A stretch of 64,000 bases of DNA from Homalodisca vitripennis (Eukaryota; Arthropoda; Insecta; Hemiptera; Cicadellidae). Below the pieces are notes generated by a model. The model saw only the letters and a list, made by a program, of their open reading frames with translations. It was not told where the DNA came from and made no database searches. This document shows, one piece after another, positions 1-11,645 of the stretch. Every line of letters starts with the position of its first letter. Position 1 is the first letter of the stretch. The stretch is taken from the NCBI RefSeq assembly GCF_021130785.1, contig NC_060207.1:496001-560000 (forward strand), given 5' to 3'. The position numbers and the translations under genes are program-made.

Positions 1-600
1 ATTATTAAGCACTGGCAATAATATTTATTTGTAATATTCAGTTTGTTATTATGGGGAAATAAATGATTTATTATTATTATTATTTATTTTTAACATGGGT
101 TTTTCTTGCTTGAAAATCTTATTGTAAATAAAATATTTTTATTTTTAATTTATTGAAGTAAAAAGAATAAAAAAATAAAAATGTCATAGAAACATTCTAA
201 ATATGACCCTTACAAAATACCGGAATAAATGTATCAAGTAACTTCAATACATCAAAGAAAAATAGATTTTCGCGCAAATAATTACAAGCTTGTTATTTTT
301 TAGTTAATGAAAAATGTTTATAGATTTTTCATAATTCGAATTTAGTTGTTTAAAATCACTTAAGGTACAACATGGTTTTCAAATTTGTTGTAATAAGAAA
401 ATATGCACAATAAGATAGTATGACTAGTTTACTCTAAAGTAAGAAAATGTAATACTTTTATCAATAAATATGATTTTGTACGCGAACACAGGATGTAGAG
501 TTAGTAGGCTATACTAAATAATTCACTAAAATAGAACGTGTAGACTACCTACTTAAATAGTTTTAAAAAGAAGAACGCAACAGTAAACAACATATGATGC
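1..600. other. AT-rich non-coding stretch
   Basis: Strongly AT-rich with a short (ATT)n tract near 69-92 and A/T homopolymers. No coding, RNA or regulatory signal is supportable here. Confidence 0.7.
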
Positions 601-800
601 CGCTTGTAGACCGCACCGTGCCCGTCAAAATTCAAACTAAACATATCGGTGACGGTGCGGGCACGGTGCGGCCACGACGGTCCGGTGTCGGTGCGGACAT
701 GTGTGGACTTGCAGGTTGAAAACTGCGCTGCAATTTATTTGCCCAGCATACGGCCGACTGACGTGTCGGGCGCGGTGCGGTTATGTGTGTCCCAACCTTT
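600..800. repeat. GC-rich patch with hairpin, probable transposon end or MITE remnant
   Basis: A sharp GC- and CpG-rich island in AT-rich surroundings, built on repeated GGTGCGG-type motifs. CCGCACCGTGCCCG at 611-624 is a perfect inverted repeat of 658-671 (14 bp stem, 33 nt loop), and related GGTGCGG motifs recur near 686-700 and 770-780. Composition and palindromic structure suggest the end of a DNA transposon or MITE. No second end or target duplication was identified, so the class is not assigned. The 68-codon ORF across it on the - strand (632-838) looks like a composition artefact. Confidence 0.5.
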
Positions 801-1032
801 AATCGATGCGCTGTAAATTTTTTCCGAGACATCGCCAAGATATGTAAAGAATACAGGGTTTCCCGGTTTTTGTTTTTTCTATTGTAAATTGCATATTTTT
901 GTCAATAATAAATTAATGAATAAATAAATAAATAGATAAAATGAAAAGTCACGATTATTAAAAGAACCTAAGTAATAAATTTATAAGAAATAAAACTTAT
1001 TAGATTAACAATAAAAACAGTTTCTCTACAGC
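801..1032. other. AT-rich spacer with (AATA)n microsatellite
   Basis: Non-coding. Contains a short AATA-type microsatellite near 912-936. Nothing else is visible. Confidence 0.6.
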
Positions 1033-1110
1033 AAAAAGGTGCTTCTGTCGGTGGGAATCGAACCAATGTGTACTGAGATGCTATGCCGTGACCCCTACTA
1101 TTGCTGCCAC
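1033..1110 (-). pseudogene. tRNA-like relic (B-box plus T5), possible SINE head
   Basis: On the - strand GGTTCGATTCC (about 1053-1063) is an exact match to the pol III B-box / T-arm consensus. About 40 nt upstream is a weak A-box-like stretch, and about 15 nt downstream a run of five T (1033-1037 read on -) could act as a pol III terminator. The acceptor stem and T-stem do not pair convincingly, so this is not a functional tRNA. It could be a degenerate tRNA pseudogene, the head of a tRNA-derived SINE, or chance. Confidence 0.3.
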
Positions 1111-2058
1111 GCAGGTAGAAAAGATGTGGTAGTTGCTTCTTGTTCATACGGCTCGTCGCTCTGTGGTTGTGTCAAAAATGGAGTTGCACAGTTGTATTGC
1201 AAGTCTAACCTTGCTATTTTTGCGACTAGGTTTAGGGCTAAAACTAACAGATAAATAAACTATCCAACTCACTGTAAGGCGTTATTTATCGGTAACTTAA
1301 AAGTGTTCTTCAGTAACTAATTCTAACAAAACTGTGATGTAAAACCTTGCAAAATTTCGTCTATGCCAGTGCCGCGCTCGTATGTACTTTCTTGGCAGTA
1401 TACTTTGATGATCAGTAGGATATTAATACGTACAGATTCGAAGACCCTAATGTTTCATTTTATAGAGCCTAAAAGTTAGTTTTGCTTTCAAAAATTATTT
1501 TTCAAAGTTTGTTATTTCACTTTTCATTCTTCATGTATATAAAACGAGTTCAGGTACATTCAATCAGGTATGCTGATCGTCTGATTTTAATTTCTAACAT
1601 TCACTCTATTCGCAACAATTTGAGTGCGGAATTACTAAATATATACCTGTAAACTTATTTTATTTCAGTTTCCTTATTCTATACACCTATTGTTATATTC
1701 TTACATGTATTTCTTATATATGTTACAACCTTTTATCATATGTACATGTTAAAAATTTTATTTCTGATGATAAATAGACAGTTTATTAACCATATGAAAT
1801 ACCTTGGATAATTACCGGTTTCTCAGATCAATCTAGACCAGAAATTAGATGAGCTACCGTTTGTAAAGACAACCTTTCGACACTGCGTTGAAAATCCAAT
1901 TTCAAATGGTCCTGACGTTTTAACAAAAAAATTAATCCCTAAAAAATTTAGGTAATTGCTGTAAAAAAATCCATTACTCGAAAAATTAAAATATGTGGGA
2001 AAATATTTCAAAAGCCATGGATATAAACAAAGATAAGGAAAGGATTCCAATTAATTGA
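1111..2058. other. Non-coding spacer
   Basis: AT-rich sequence without recognisable coding content. A TATATAAAA string near 1536 lies about 30 bp before a TCAATCAGG, but with no downstream gene this is not called a promoter. The stretch 1830-2058 might be decayed 5' LINE sequence continuing into the next feature, but I could not align it. Confidence 0.5.
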
Positions 2059-2500
2059 TCATTTCAATCAAGGGTCAACGAAAGGTTAAAACTCTACGAT
2101 GTAAAATATGAAGGAGATTTATTCAAGAAATATTACGCGAACGTCGGGGACCGCCTAGCCCGGTTTTTCCTGTAACCTGGGTCGTCACGAAAGATACTGA
2201 GTACCTGGTGGACGCTTACTTCCGGGTAGAATCTATAACGGGCCCCGAACTCCAGCACGTTGTCACGGATATGAAGGGCGGCTCGGCTCCCGGCAGTGAT
2301 AACATTCTAGCTTAATTCCTTCAAATTTATTTGGCCTATTTAATTTTTCCCTTGCTTCATATAATAAATCAGAATATTAATGAGGGCATTTTCCCAATAA
2401 CTTTCAAACTTGGAAAAGTAATCCCGTTTTATAAAGGGTAAAGTAATGATCATGATTTTGGGTGGACTTCCCAAGTACGTTCATTATTAACAGTAAATAT
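2059..2500 (+). pseudogene. LINE (non-LTR) reverse transcriptase fragment, N-terminal part
   Basis: Decayed non-LTR retrotransposon ORF2 sequence just upstream of and into the RT domain. In order, across several frames: KKYYANVGDRLA (the usual lead-in 'F..I G..LA'), then after a frameshift near 2160 SITGPELQHVVTDMKGG and SAPGSDNI (the family's 'L...K..KS.GPDGI' block), then after a stop at 2313 and another frame change INEGIFPITFKLGKVIPFYK (the 'GIFP..LK.AKVIPLYK' block). The frameshifts and in-frame stops make it non-functional. It ends at the 'RPISLL' position of the domain, which is where the fragment at 5720 begins. The clade is probably CR1/Jockey-like, but this cannot be settled by eye. 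Confidence 0.8.
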
Positions 2501-5500
2501 TCATTAAATTTATCTACAGTAATGAATGTGATTGAATGATAACATATAAAATATATCTTCTTACTGGCCGTTCTTGTATATGTTTATTCTTTACGCCTCT
2601 GAAACTACTAAGTTACGTATTGACTGTTTACATTTCTTTCAGTGGCAATCCAAAATTTACCCAAAGAATTATATTGCTTGTTTTTTTACGGTTTTTAACT
2701 ATTGAATTATGGCATAAGAGCACAATCATATTTTTAAATTTTTGCTATGACCAATTTTAAAGCCCATCCAAGCAGCTGCCACGCTCGGTGTTGCTTGATC
2801 CCGAACCGTTACACTGTGCCATTGGCAAAAGGAAATGTTCGCTGCTACAACTATAAAAAAACTAAGGTTGCTATGGGCTAATGAAACAAATCATAGGATT
2901 TAGTTACAAATACTGCTTTATCTAAACAGTGGTTTGCAAGAAGACCTATAATATTTCGTGAAAAAATATCCGTATTTCTTTATAGTACCTTGAGAATGAA
3001 ATTATGTTCAGATCAAATATTTCCCCCATATCTGAACTTCCTAGTTTAAATGAGGGTAAATAATGGTCTATAATGGTCATAGTAGGATATTATTAGTATT
3101 TAGGAGAACATGATAATTTAGAAAACAAATTTTTCCTAAACCAAGCATTTTTCAGACATAATATATTTGTATGTTAAACTGTTTTTATTTTAACCCCTAA
3201 ATATATTTTAATGACAGGTGGATTTATTACCAAACAATACAAACTTGGAAATGAACTATTTCGATATTAGCGTTATGCTCCTTATAAGTATAATGTGTAT
3301 TTTTGTGCATTCAATAAATTAAGGGAAATCAAGTTACATGAAATTAAAGTTTAGTTTATCCGATTTCTATACAAATATTTCAATATATTTTAATTTTAGA
3401 TTGTTTTGTTCAAACGCATTTATATAGTTAAAGGACGAAACAAACACGATAATAGCACTCAAGAATCAAGTACTTAATAAAACCAATATCCGTAAAAGAT
3501 TTAAGGGTATCGTAGGGGTAACACGTTCACGGTCAAAATTTGTTCAAAGGACTTTTATAATTACTTTCTTAGAAAGAGGGCTGTAGGGTGACTTGTGCAA
3601 ATTAGCAGTTCTACATCAATGAACCGCAGTTTACAGAAGTTTATAATAATGAAGCAATGGGGATTTCCAAAATGGTCATTCCAATGTATGTCCGCTATAT
3701 TTTTCACTAGACCAGCGGATGTGTTTTGTTATGGGTGAGAGGCATTACGGTGCAGTAACCATATTAAATAAAACCAAAGTCGCAGTTATTTCCGGTGAAT
3801 TATTCCCTTACGGGGAGATTTGTGTTCATGGAAGGTTTGTGAAATGGCCATATACTCATTTGATCTTTACATTCATGCAAACAATGTTTTGTATAAATAA
3901 TTTACGGAGTGTTGAATGAGTAGACTGTAGAAAACAAACAACACATGGGCGTTACAATAAATATATCTATTTAGGATATAAAAACATCCTCACTACATGC
4001 ACAGCACATAGAACGCCATTACGTTTACTTACGTATGTTAGCGAAAGTGATGTATTGCATTTCTCAGTCAACATAATTTGTTTTAGATAAAATATATGTT
4101 AAGCGAAACGTACAACTTTCCTATATGACTGACCATTCCTATCCAAAGGCGTAGCCAGGAGGCTTTTGGGGTAACCCCCCTCCCCTTATTGATACAAACA
4201 TTCAAAGCAGGCTTATATTTTAACTTACGTTAAACAGAATTTATACTCGTTGTCAAACAATGAATCACACTCGTAGTTCAGTTTTGTTTTTTATTTGTTT
4301 CGATATTTTAACTATAACAGCTGACATATAGTAAAACACAGGACTTGTGCTTTATAATTTTTCTCGGAATGATTAGTCCGTCTGCTACCTCTAGGGGTTG
4401 ACAAATATAATAAGACACTATCGCTTATCAAAAGGTGTTTTATAGTTGACCAACATTTAAAAATCAAATAATGAACTTCAACCCTTTGGTAGTGACTTAA
4501 AACACACAAAAAGTTACGTAATAACCCATGTAATTTATTTTAGACCATCTTTTAATCAAATATTTACAAAAACCATTATTCCACAAACAACGTAATCATA
4601 ATATTATTGTTATCATAATATCTGACTTAAAGTTCGTATATTTTTATTTACTTAATTTTTTATTTAAATAAAAGAACATATTTTATTTACATCAAATTTC
4701 ACAAACAATATATAAATAATAGACTAATATTAACAAAATATTATCATAAAGTAAATGTAAAACTCTTAATGATATCAAAATGAACTCGAGAACTGTATGC
4801 AAACAGTAAAAAGTCTTTCCGATAAGATAACTTTTGAGTTTTGAGGCATAAATAATGTAGGACTTAAGTAAACAATTAAATGTTTATAAATTTGTAAGTT
4901 CAATTTTTTAATTTTTATATAATTCTAGTTTCTATTTATGAAGCTTTGTTCTGGACTTTCAAACGTGTGTTAGTTGTGGAAAGTAATATAACTGCAATAA
5001 TAAATAAATTAATAACAGATAATTGAGATGCTATATCACGAAAAATATTCAAGTATTTAATTTTTAGAAAACATATATCAGCCTATAGACTGAAATATAC
5101 TACCGTAAGTCACCCTGAGAGTATCATGGTCGGTAACGTCAAAACCGTAATTAAACAGAACAGAGAGAAATATTATGCTCATTTCACTCAACGGCGGTAA
5201 CTCTTTTTCGAACAAATAAAGAAAGGCAAAAATTGTCGAGGCATTATGAGGATTAGGATTTGGATGAACAAAATGTATTATTCTTTTTAATAAAATAGTG
5301 TTTTATGGTAATGGATTTGAGTAATGTATTCTAGTCCAGTAACGTACAGTAGATTTTACGTTATTCAGAAATGTACTATGTTCTCAATATTAAAAAAATC
5401 TTATGTTATCGAGATATCAAGGTTAAAATTTAATTTTTTTAGTATTTGAAAGACCTTGCTAATTTAAAATCAGTTGAGAAAACACCTTACATGTTTGAGG

Positions 5501-5719
5501 ATAGTAAAAAAAGTCGAGTTAAGGAATAGACAAATACATGTTGTTTGACTAGAAGAAGACAAGAAGAAATCTGGATTCAAACAATTCGATTTTGTAGAAA
5601 TAAAATTAACTAAATATACTCGTATTATAATATAACAGTTAACAGATCTAGATTGAATTCTATAAGACTGACCTGTTTATCTATAAGTCTGGTCTAAAAT
5701 CACAACACAGTAACTTTAA
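2501..5719. other. Non-coding stretch between two LINE fragments
   Basis: About 3.2 kb of AT-rich sequence without recognisable coding or structured elements. Short ORFs (for example 2536-2760, 3719-3919 and 4312-4509) show no family resemblance. Because it sits between two consecutive pieces of an RT domain, it could include inserted sequence. No terminal repeats were found. Confidence 0.5.
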
Positions 5720-6115
5720 ACTAATGTCACTTTTGACATAAATAGATAAGATTCTCGACAAATGTGTAAGAATTCAGTTACCGAGTTACCTAAAGCAATT
5801 TCATATTGTAGCTAACGAAAATTATGATTTTAGAGAAGAAAAAAGTACATCCGATGCTTTAATTGATGTTACTAAGTTAATTTCACATACATAAAAAAAA
5901 CACGTTATAGTGACATTCCTAGACCAAGATAAGGTTTTTGATTCCGTTAATAGAAGAAATCTCATTAGAAAACTGGAAATTACTGGAGTTAAGAACAACG
6001 ACGTGGAGTCTCTGCAGGAATTATTCCAGTAAATTTATCTTTTTGCAATTTCTGTAAGTCAAATGTATGTATGTATTGTTTGGAAACAAATAAATGAAGT
6101 GAAATGAAATGTTTA
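5720..6115 (+). pseudogene. LINE reverse transcriptase fragment, RT core, with 3' tail
   Basis: Non-LTR RT core on the + strand: DKILDKCVRIQLPSYLKQF, then NYDFREEKSTSDALIDV (equivalent of the 'QfGFR.gkST.dAl' block), a stop codon near 5894, then VIVTFLDQDKVFDSVNRRNL (RT block A, with the metal-binding Asp position in 'FLDQdKvFDsV') and RKLEITGVKNN. Translation loses similarity after about 6035. The sequence ends with ATGT repeats and AATAAATGAAGTGAAATG (about 6064-6115), which resembles a LINE 3' end, so most of the RT and all C-terminal sequence are missing. It is dead. It may be the continuation of the fragment at 2059-2500. Confidence 0.8.
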
Positions 6116-9029
6116 CTGGAATAAAGGTAATTCGAATTAGCCGAGCAGTCCATAAAGTTAGTATTATAGTTTTACTGTAGACATTTCTTTTAGATCGTGC
6201 GAGATAAATTCGTTGAGTTTAAATTCTTACATCTCACGTTTATATCACGAAGATTAGTAACAATTTTCCAAGTTGCACTCAAAAGGGTTCCCACCTTGTC
6301 AAAATCTACTCTATGTTAGTTAAAACTTCTTTAACTGTGAATAACTATTAGTTCTATTGGGCCATTGAATTGTAAGATATAAAGTATCTTGAAGTTTTTT
6401 TTGTCTATTAATTAAAAAAATTATTAAACAAAATTAGCTTCTTACAAAGTAATAAGAGAGCTCTGTTTAAATAGTCTTTAATAGTTTGGAAGACATATTA
6501 ACAATTTAACGATTTCTCTAGCGATCTAACATCAATATATCGAGAAAACTCTACTCCAATTTTTATTATGGATTGTTTTGCGTTAGTTTTATTACTAAAA
6601 ACTATCACCTTTACTTTTTCAGCGTATCAACGTTCTATGAAACTGAAAAATAAAATGCTAATTTGCTACGAAACAGATTTACGAAAATGTTGTATATTCC
6701 GTGCCTGGGGAGGAAATACACTATCATCTCAGATCTATCTTATTGTCAGATCTCAGTTTGATGACTAATAGTTTGTCTAAAACTGTAAATACAAAGAGTA
6801 TCTAATATGACATTAGAGTCTGTGGCATAATTAGAATATTGAAATTAAAATTGTCAACAAACTAAATAGATTTTTTGTCCATTTATATTGGTATACCAGC
6901 ATTAAATTTTATGGTGGTTATTTCCCTATCGCTATAATATTTTTGTGTCACACTTTGTGTGTGGACCCTAAATTTAGACGATGGAGGTCAACCACTCACA
7001 TACAAGGCGGCGGAAACACATACAATTACTGATTATTTGTCTAAAAATTTGTGCAGACGTATTTACAGTAAATATATCCTTTATAATGCCTTCGTATTAA
7101 TAGTATATCGGAGAAATTTTAACCTATATTGGTTAGAATGTAATTTAATTATACTTTATAATTTGTCCTGCTGTGATATTTGAAATTGCAGATTTGCCCT
7201 TAATTCAAAAATAGTTACCTTAGTGTGTCTTTCTCTCTATAAGGACTTCCTGATACTTGGGACTCTTTGCAAGTCACGTTAGTCCGGGCAGGTATTCCCC
7301 TCGGCGCTCGGAGTCTCGATTTAAAATAGGACTCACAATGGCCAACCCAGGCAGTCGGGTTCAGAAGGGCCGGTTTCGTCGTCGGCCTGTTTTAACTGAC
7401 CATCAGCGCTTTGGCATTTTGGTTGATATAACCACAAACGCACTCTCATTAAAATTCAAACCATTGATATAAAAAGTACATGCACAATCAGCCACGTTGT
7501 TAGTCTACATTTCCACGAAATGAGATCAACCCGGCGATGACTCAGTTTGAAACTACTGCTGCCACGTTTAGCTTTATAGTTTGTTTATCGTATGATGGAT
7601 TTTCCAGATCAGTATTTCAAGAACGCAAATTTAATAGAATAGGCATTCCAAACTGGAAAAAGCCTTCCTCTTTTCGTTAATATGTTCAATAGACTGTAAT
7701 GCATCTCATATGGAGGCTAATTTTAACATATCTACTGTCTTATTGAAATAAAAGAGCTGGCAAACTTAACGCGGCTACTTTCTTCAAAGGTCGCTTTCAT
7801 CGGGTATCAATCCCTCTTTTAGAAAAAATATATTAAAGAGCCTTCAGTTTTGTCATTAATTTATATTTGCATCTAGATAACTTCATTGCTTTAAGAAGTA
7901 ATGCTAGTTGGCTTCCGGCCACGCATCTGAGTCAGATTTTGCCATGGGCCTTGCAGATTTTGCCTTGCATACCAATTGTATTTCTTAAGAGACCCTTACT
8001 AGTCGTATCCTGTCCGTCCACATAGGTGACCAATCAATACAAGGATCTTATGAAACAGAATAAGGAGGAAATTCGGTATAGAGAAGAACGATTGTATTAT
8101 TAAACGATGCAGCGGTCACAGAGGAGAATCGATTTTGCGCTATTATTACTTCAAAGTTTTAGGTCCGGCAACGAATGCGCTAACACTACAACTAGGTCGG
8201 GCCACCGTACTCTGCTGCATTGATATCACATTGAAACCTTATGAAAAATAAATTCCCCTTAAACTATAACCAAAAAAACCCCCTTTTCATATCAAAACCA
8301 TGGTGTTTATATAATTTGCGGCGGTAGTCAGAATTTTAATGACGGTAAGTTTATGGCCGACCAAACTGATGTAGCAAAGTGCACTGATGGTCATTCTTTA
8401 CTGAACAGACGATAGCAAAGCCGCATCTTCCGATCATTTATGTATACAACTACTAGATAGATAACTGAGCAATTTAAAATTTGTCTTGCCGACTGGGATC
8501 TTTGGATCTACCAGACGACAATAAGACGGCAGCTGCAGTAATTACGTATGTTGTGATCGCCTCGTTTTTTTTGTACTTGCTCAGTCAGTTACGTCGTTAT
8601 ACTGAATGTATGCTTATTAATAATGTATATTTTTTACCCGGTGATAAAAGGTTTAAGAATCATTAACTGAGCATGAAGAATTAAAAATTATGAGCAAATC
8701 AAGAATTGTTTTACTTCTTCTTGCTGTTTGACTCAAATGTCACATGATTTAATAATAGACTTGTCACATCCGCTCGCAAATTGTAGAAAATTCATTGCTA
8801 TTCGAGGGTAGGCATAGTTGGTACTTTTATTCTAATAATTTTTAAAATATAGGAATTCGCACATTGGTAAAATGTTTTAAACTATTTGTAAATAGTGATT
8901 TATTCAAAGTTTAATATTTAGTGTTAAAAACAATCGTTTTCACGGGGAAAATATTTATTTGAGATAACTACATTTTTAGTTATATATTATCCAAATACTA
9001 CTACAAATCTCGATTACATTAAATATGTG
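6116..9029. other. Non-coding stretch with two slightly GC-richer patches
   Basis: Mostly AT-rich. Patches at about 7240-7470 and 7900-8260 are richer in GC and CpG and could be old transposon or exon relics. The first carries a 71-codon ORF (7257-7472) with a basic, Arg-rich middle that I do not recognise. No splice-bounded exon or domain could be supported. Confidence 0.5.
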
Positions 9030-10145
9030 CAAAAATGGATCTTGATAAAACAGAATTATTTTCCTAACACGTAAATGCAATCTTTTTTTTTAAATCTAAC
9101 GCATCCTTCCTAGTTTGGCAATTCATACAAACTGTGCAGGATGAACTAAAATCACTAATTCCTCTAAAATAAAGAACGGTGAAAGAATTGCCAGATAAGT
9201 TTTTTCAATAAACCGAAATCAATCGAACATAATGTGAACACCTACCAATCACTCAGTAGCTATTCTCTCGTTATAAATATAAAGATATTGACGGTATCTA
9301 ATGACCTCACTTCCATATTAAATTCCCGGGACTATGAAAGGGCTCTGTTCACACAAAAGATAAACTTAAACAATTGCAGTCCTTCCAGGAACCAGGCTTC
9401 TGAATCGTCCTATGCCGGCCCGAACCGAGGGGCAACTATTTATGCTCGGCGCAATCTAGCCAAATTTTTTCCCCCAGAAGTTTTAAGAATGGTCTACTAT
9501 GGCATAATCCATCTTCATTTTGCGTATGGAATAAGAATTTGGGGAAGTTGTGCAAAAACAAAATGGAACGCGTCTTTAGACTTCAGAAAAAAGCTGTCAG
9601 AATCATTGAAAATTTTAATTACAGAGAGTCGTGTAGGGAATATTTCAGAGAGTTGAGATTGCTGGCTTTGCCCTGTCTCTATATTTTTGAGGTGATCATG
9701 TACTGCAGATCAAGGTGCATTGATTCGTGGCAGGAACGGTCATTAATATAACACTAGAGGCAGGGATAACTTTCGAACTGATGAGTTCGAAACGTTGATG
9801 AACGCAGATTGACATTAGCGCAACATCTACTGCAAGAAGTTGGTGTCAGATTAATCAACAGGCTCTCTGAAGAAATCAAAATTTCCAAAAATCAAAATCG
9901 ATTTAAAACGCCTCTCAATCTCCTTTTGGTGTCCAAGGCTTTCTGCTCTGTTGATAAATTCATGATAAGCCACTGGGATATTTGAGAGTGCTGGATCTGA
10001 GGTCAATGCGATTGTGTCTTGAATGATTGTGTGAATTGTGAATATGAGGTTGCGTTAATGTGTAGATAAAATCGTGTAAATTTACTTTAACTATTGGCTA
10101 TTGCGATACGATGTAAAGATTGTTAAAATAATGCAATAAAGAGAT
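9030..10145 (+). pseudogene. LINE RT C-terminal part and 3' UTR, copy 1
   Basis: The 3' part of a non-LTR retrotransposon on the + strand. DKTELFFLTRK at about 9043 resembles the post-FADD block. NLAKFFPPEVLRMVYYGIIH followed by YGIRIWGSCAKTK (ending about 9562) is the RT thumb / C-terminal 'YGi.vWG....' block. After a 1-base frameshift near 9560 it continues as MERVFRLQKKAVRII, then ESCREYFRELRLLALPCLY up to 9751. Downstream, AATAAAGAG and a (TTA)n tract form the tail. Frameshifts make it inactive. Only 9287 onward lies inside the triplicated unit, so copies 2 and 3 are cut at the unit boundary. Confidence 0.85.
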
Positions 10146-10169
10146 TTTATTATTATTATTATTTTATTA
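10146..10169. repeat. (TTA)n tract at the junction of two converging LINE 3' ends
   Basis: A short (TTA)n microsatellite following AATAAAGAG. It forms the tail of the + strand LINE on its left and lies at the 3' end of the oppositely oriented LINE on its right. Equivalent tracts lie near 14730-14753 and 19315-19338. Confidence 0.8.
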
Positions 10170-10174
10170 AAAGT

Positions 10175-10826
10175 TTACAGGTGTGACAAAACGATTTTGT
10201 GAATTTTTGCGCTCTTAATTGTCTCAGCGATTCATCATAAACTCGTCAACAGAGTAAAATGCCTCTGGCACCAAAATAGTTTTGAACTGATCTTTAAATT
10301 TAGTTGTTTAGTACCTTCAGGGAGACTGTTATTAGTCCGACACCAACTTGAGAAGGCAAATTCCTGAAAGCATTTCTTCTGTGTTGTTGGACTCGAAAGT
10401 TATCAAGTTACCTCTACTGCCATGATGGTGAAACCCCCCCCCCCTTCCAACAAAGCGCACTTTGATCTGGAGTAAAGGATCACCTTGAGAATATAGAAAC
10501 AGGACAGAGTCAGTAACCCGACTTCCCTAAAAGCATCTCTGCATGACTCTCTGGCTCTCAAACCAAAAATCATTCTCACAGTTCTTTTTTGGAGAATGAA
10601 GACCCGTTCCAACTTGTGTTTTGCACAGCTACCCTGAGTTTAATTCCATACCCTAGATGAGGATAGATTATGCAAAAATATGCCGTTTTCAAGACTCCGA
10701 TGGAGCAATACTGTGTCAAGTTGCGAAGAGCAAACATTTCTGATGCAATTTCTGCACAAGCGTGGTCGATGTGATTATCCCAAGTCAAACCCCGATCTAG
10801 CTACATATAAAGGAATTTCGTGGTTT
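10175..10826 (-). pseudogene. LINE RT C-terminal part and 3' UTR, opposite orientation, copy 1
   Basis: Same family as the + strand fragment. Read on -, KFLYM..DRGLTWDNHIDHA (from about 10826) gives the 'FLG...D..LtW..HI' block, then EIASEMFALRNLTQYC, then IIYPHLGYGIKLR. After a frameshift near 10612 come LERVFILQKRTVRMIFGL and ESCRDAFREVGLLTLSCFY, followed by the 3' UTR-like NTRG region toward 10175. A poly-C run (11 C, 10434-10444) lies near its end. It pairs with 9560-10145 as an imperfect inverted repeat. Non-functional. Confidence 0.85.
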
Positions 10827-11440
10827 GAGTTTTTATTGTTTACATGTTTTATACTGTAAAGTTCCATTAAATCTAGAATACAGTAAATGTTTTGTTGATA
10901 GTGCTAATATTGACAGTGTCCTGCACTGGGCGCCAAAGAAAAAATTTAACTTTTCCTGTAAAGTGACGAGATGTATAATAAGTTTTATAAGAATTAAATA
11001 TAGAGTAATATGAAATATTATTATATTGTTTACCGAGACTCGGCCGGCAAAGCAGATTCGGGACGACTCAGACGAATTTCCAGAGGTTCATATCGGTTTG
11101 CTTCCGGAGTGAAAAACTCGTAGAATCATCTATTAAAGTCTATAGTTTTATATTTTTAATACATCCATGACCTTTTTTATTGATACAAAAAGCCAATGTA
11201 GTTCCTAAATCTGGAAATAATACTAAATATGATTGTATAAACCTCCCACATTTTAAATTTACTGTTCTATAGATCTCCCCGAGATACAAACGGAAAGACA
11301 CACATTTCTGCTTTAAAGATTTAGTGATAGATTTTATTTAATGTAACATTGCTTATCTACAATTCAAAAATTTAATTCAAACAAATTTAAAACCTTAGAA
11401 AATTTATTAAATTAATGAATAGTGCTAATGGTTCAAAATT
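10827..11440. other. Non-coding part of unit 1
   Basis: AT-rich except for a small CpG-rich stretch at about 11035-11110 that includes a CGAGACTCG palindrome. No gene is seen. The 62-codon ORF at 10825-11013 recurs in units 2 and 3 only because of the duplication. Confidence 0.6.
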
Positions 11441-11445
11441 AGTGA

Positions 11446-11645
11446 AGCCTGTAACTCGAGGGGCTGGAAAAACTTAATTTTTGATTCTCTGTCTGTCTTT
11501 CCGAACGACATTCCGATAACTAAATGTGCTATTGACTTGAAATTGTGCATGAAGCTTCATATCTATTTGAGGAACACCGAGTTTCATGATGGTCTGTGTC
11601 ACTCTATAGAGTTTGGTTAGGCACTAGCCAGAGAGTGGTAATAAC
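11446..11645 (+). repeat. Interspersed repeat A, copy in unit 1
   Basis: Contains the shared landmarks GGGCTGGAAAAACTTAATTT, CTGTCTGTCTTTCCG, GACTTGAAATTGTGCATGAAG, a TTTCATGATGGT string and GTGTCACTCTATAGAGTTTGG. The same ordered landmarks occur, diverged, at 28080-28530 (+), 30060-30310 (-) and partly at 50600-50730 (-). A dispersed element of unknown class. Equivalent copies by duplication are at about 16030-16229 and 20614-20813. Confidence 0.65.

Noticed and set aside
1530..1575. TATA box plus initiator
   Set aside because: TATATAAAA with an initiator-like string about 30 bp later is common by chance in AT-rich DNA, and no gene follows.
9234..9656. 140-codon ORF as a real gene
   Set aside because: It is the frame of a decayed LINE RT that is frameshifted near 9560. 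Similarity continues in another frame.
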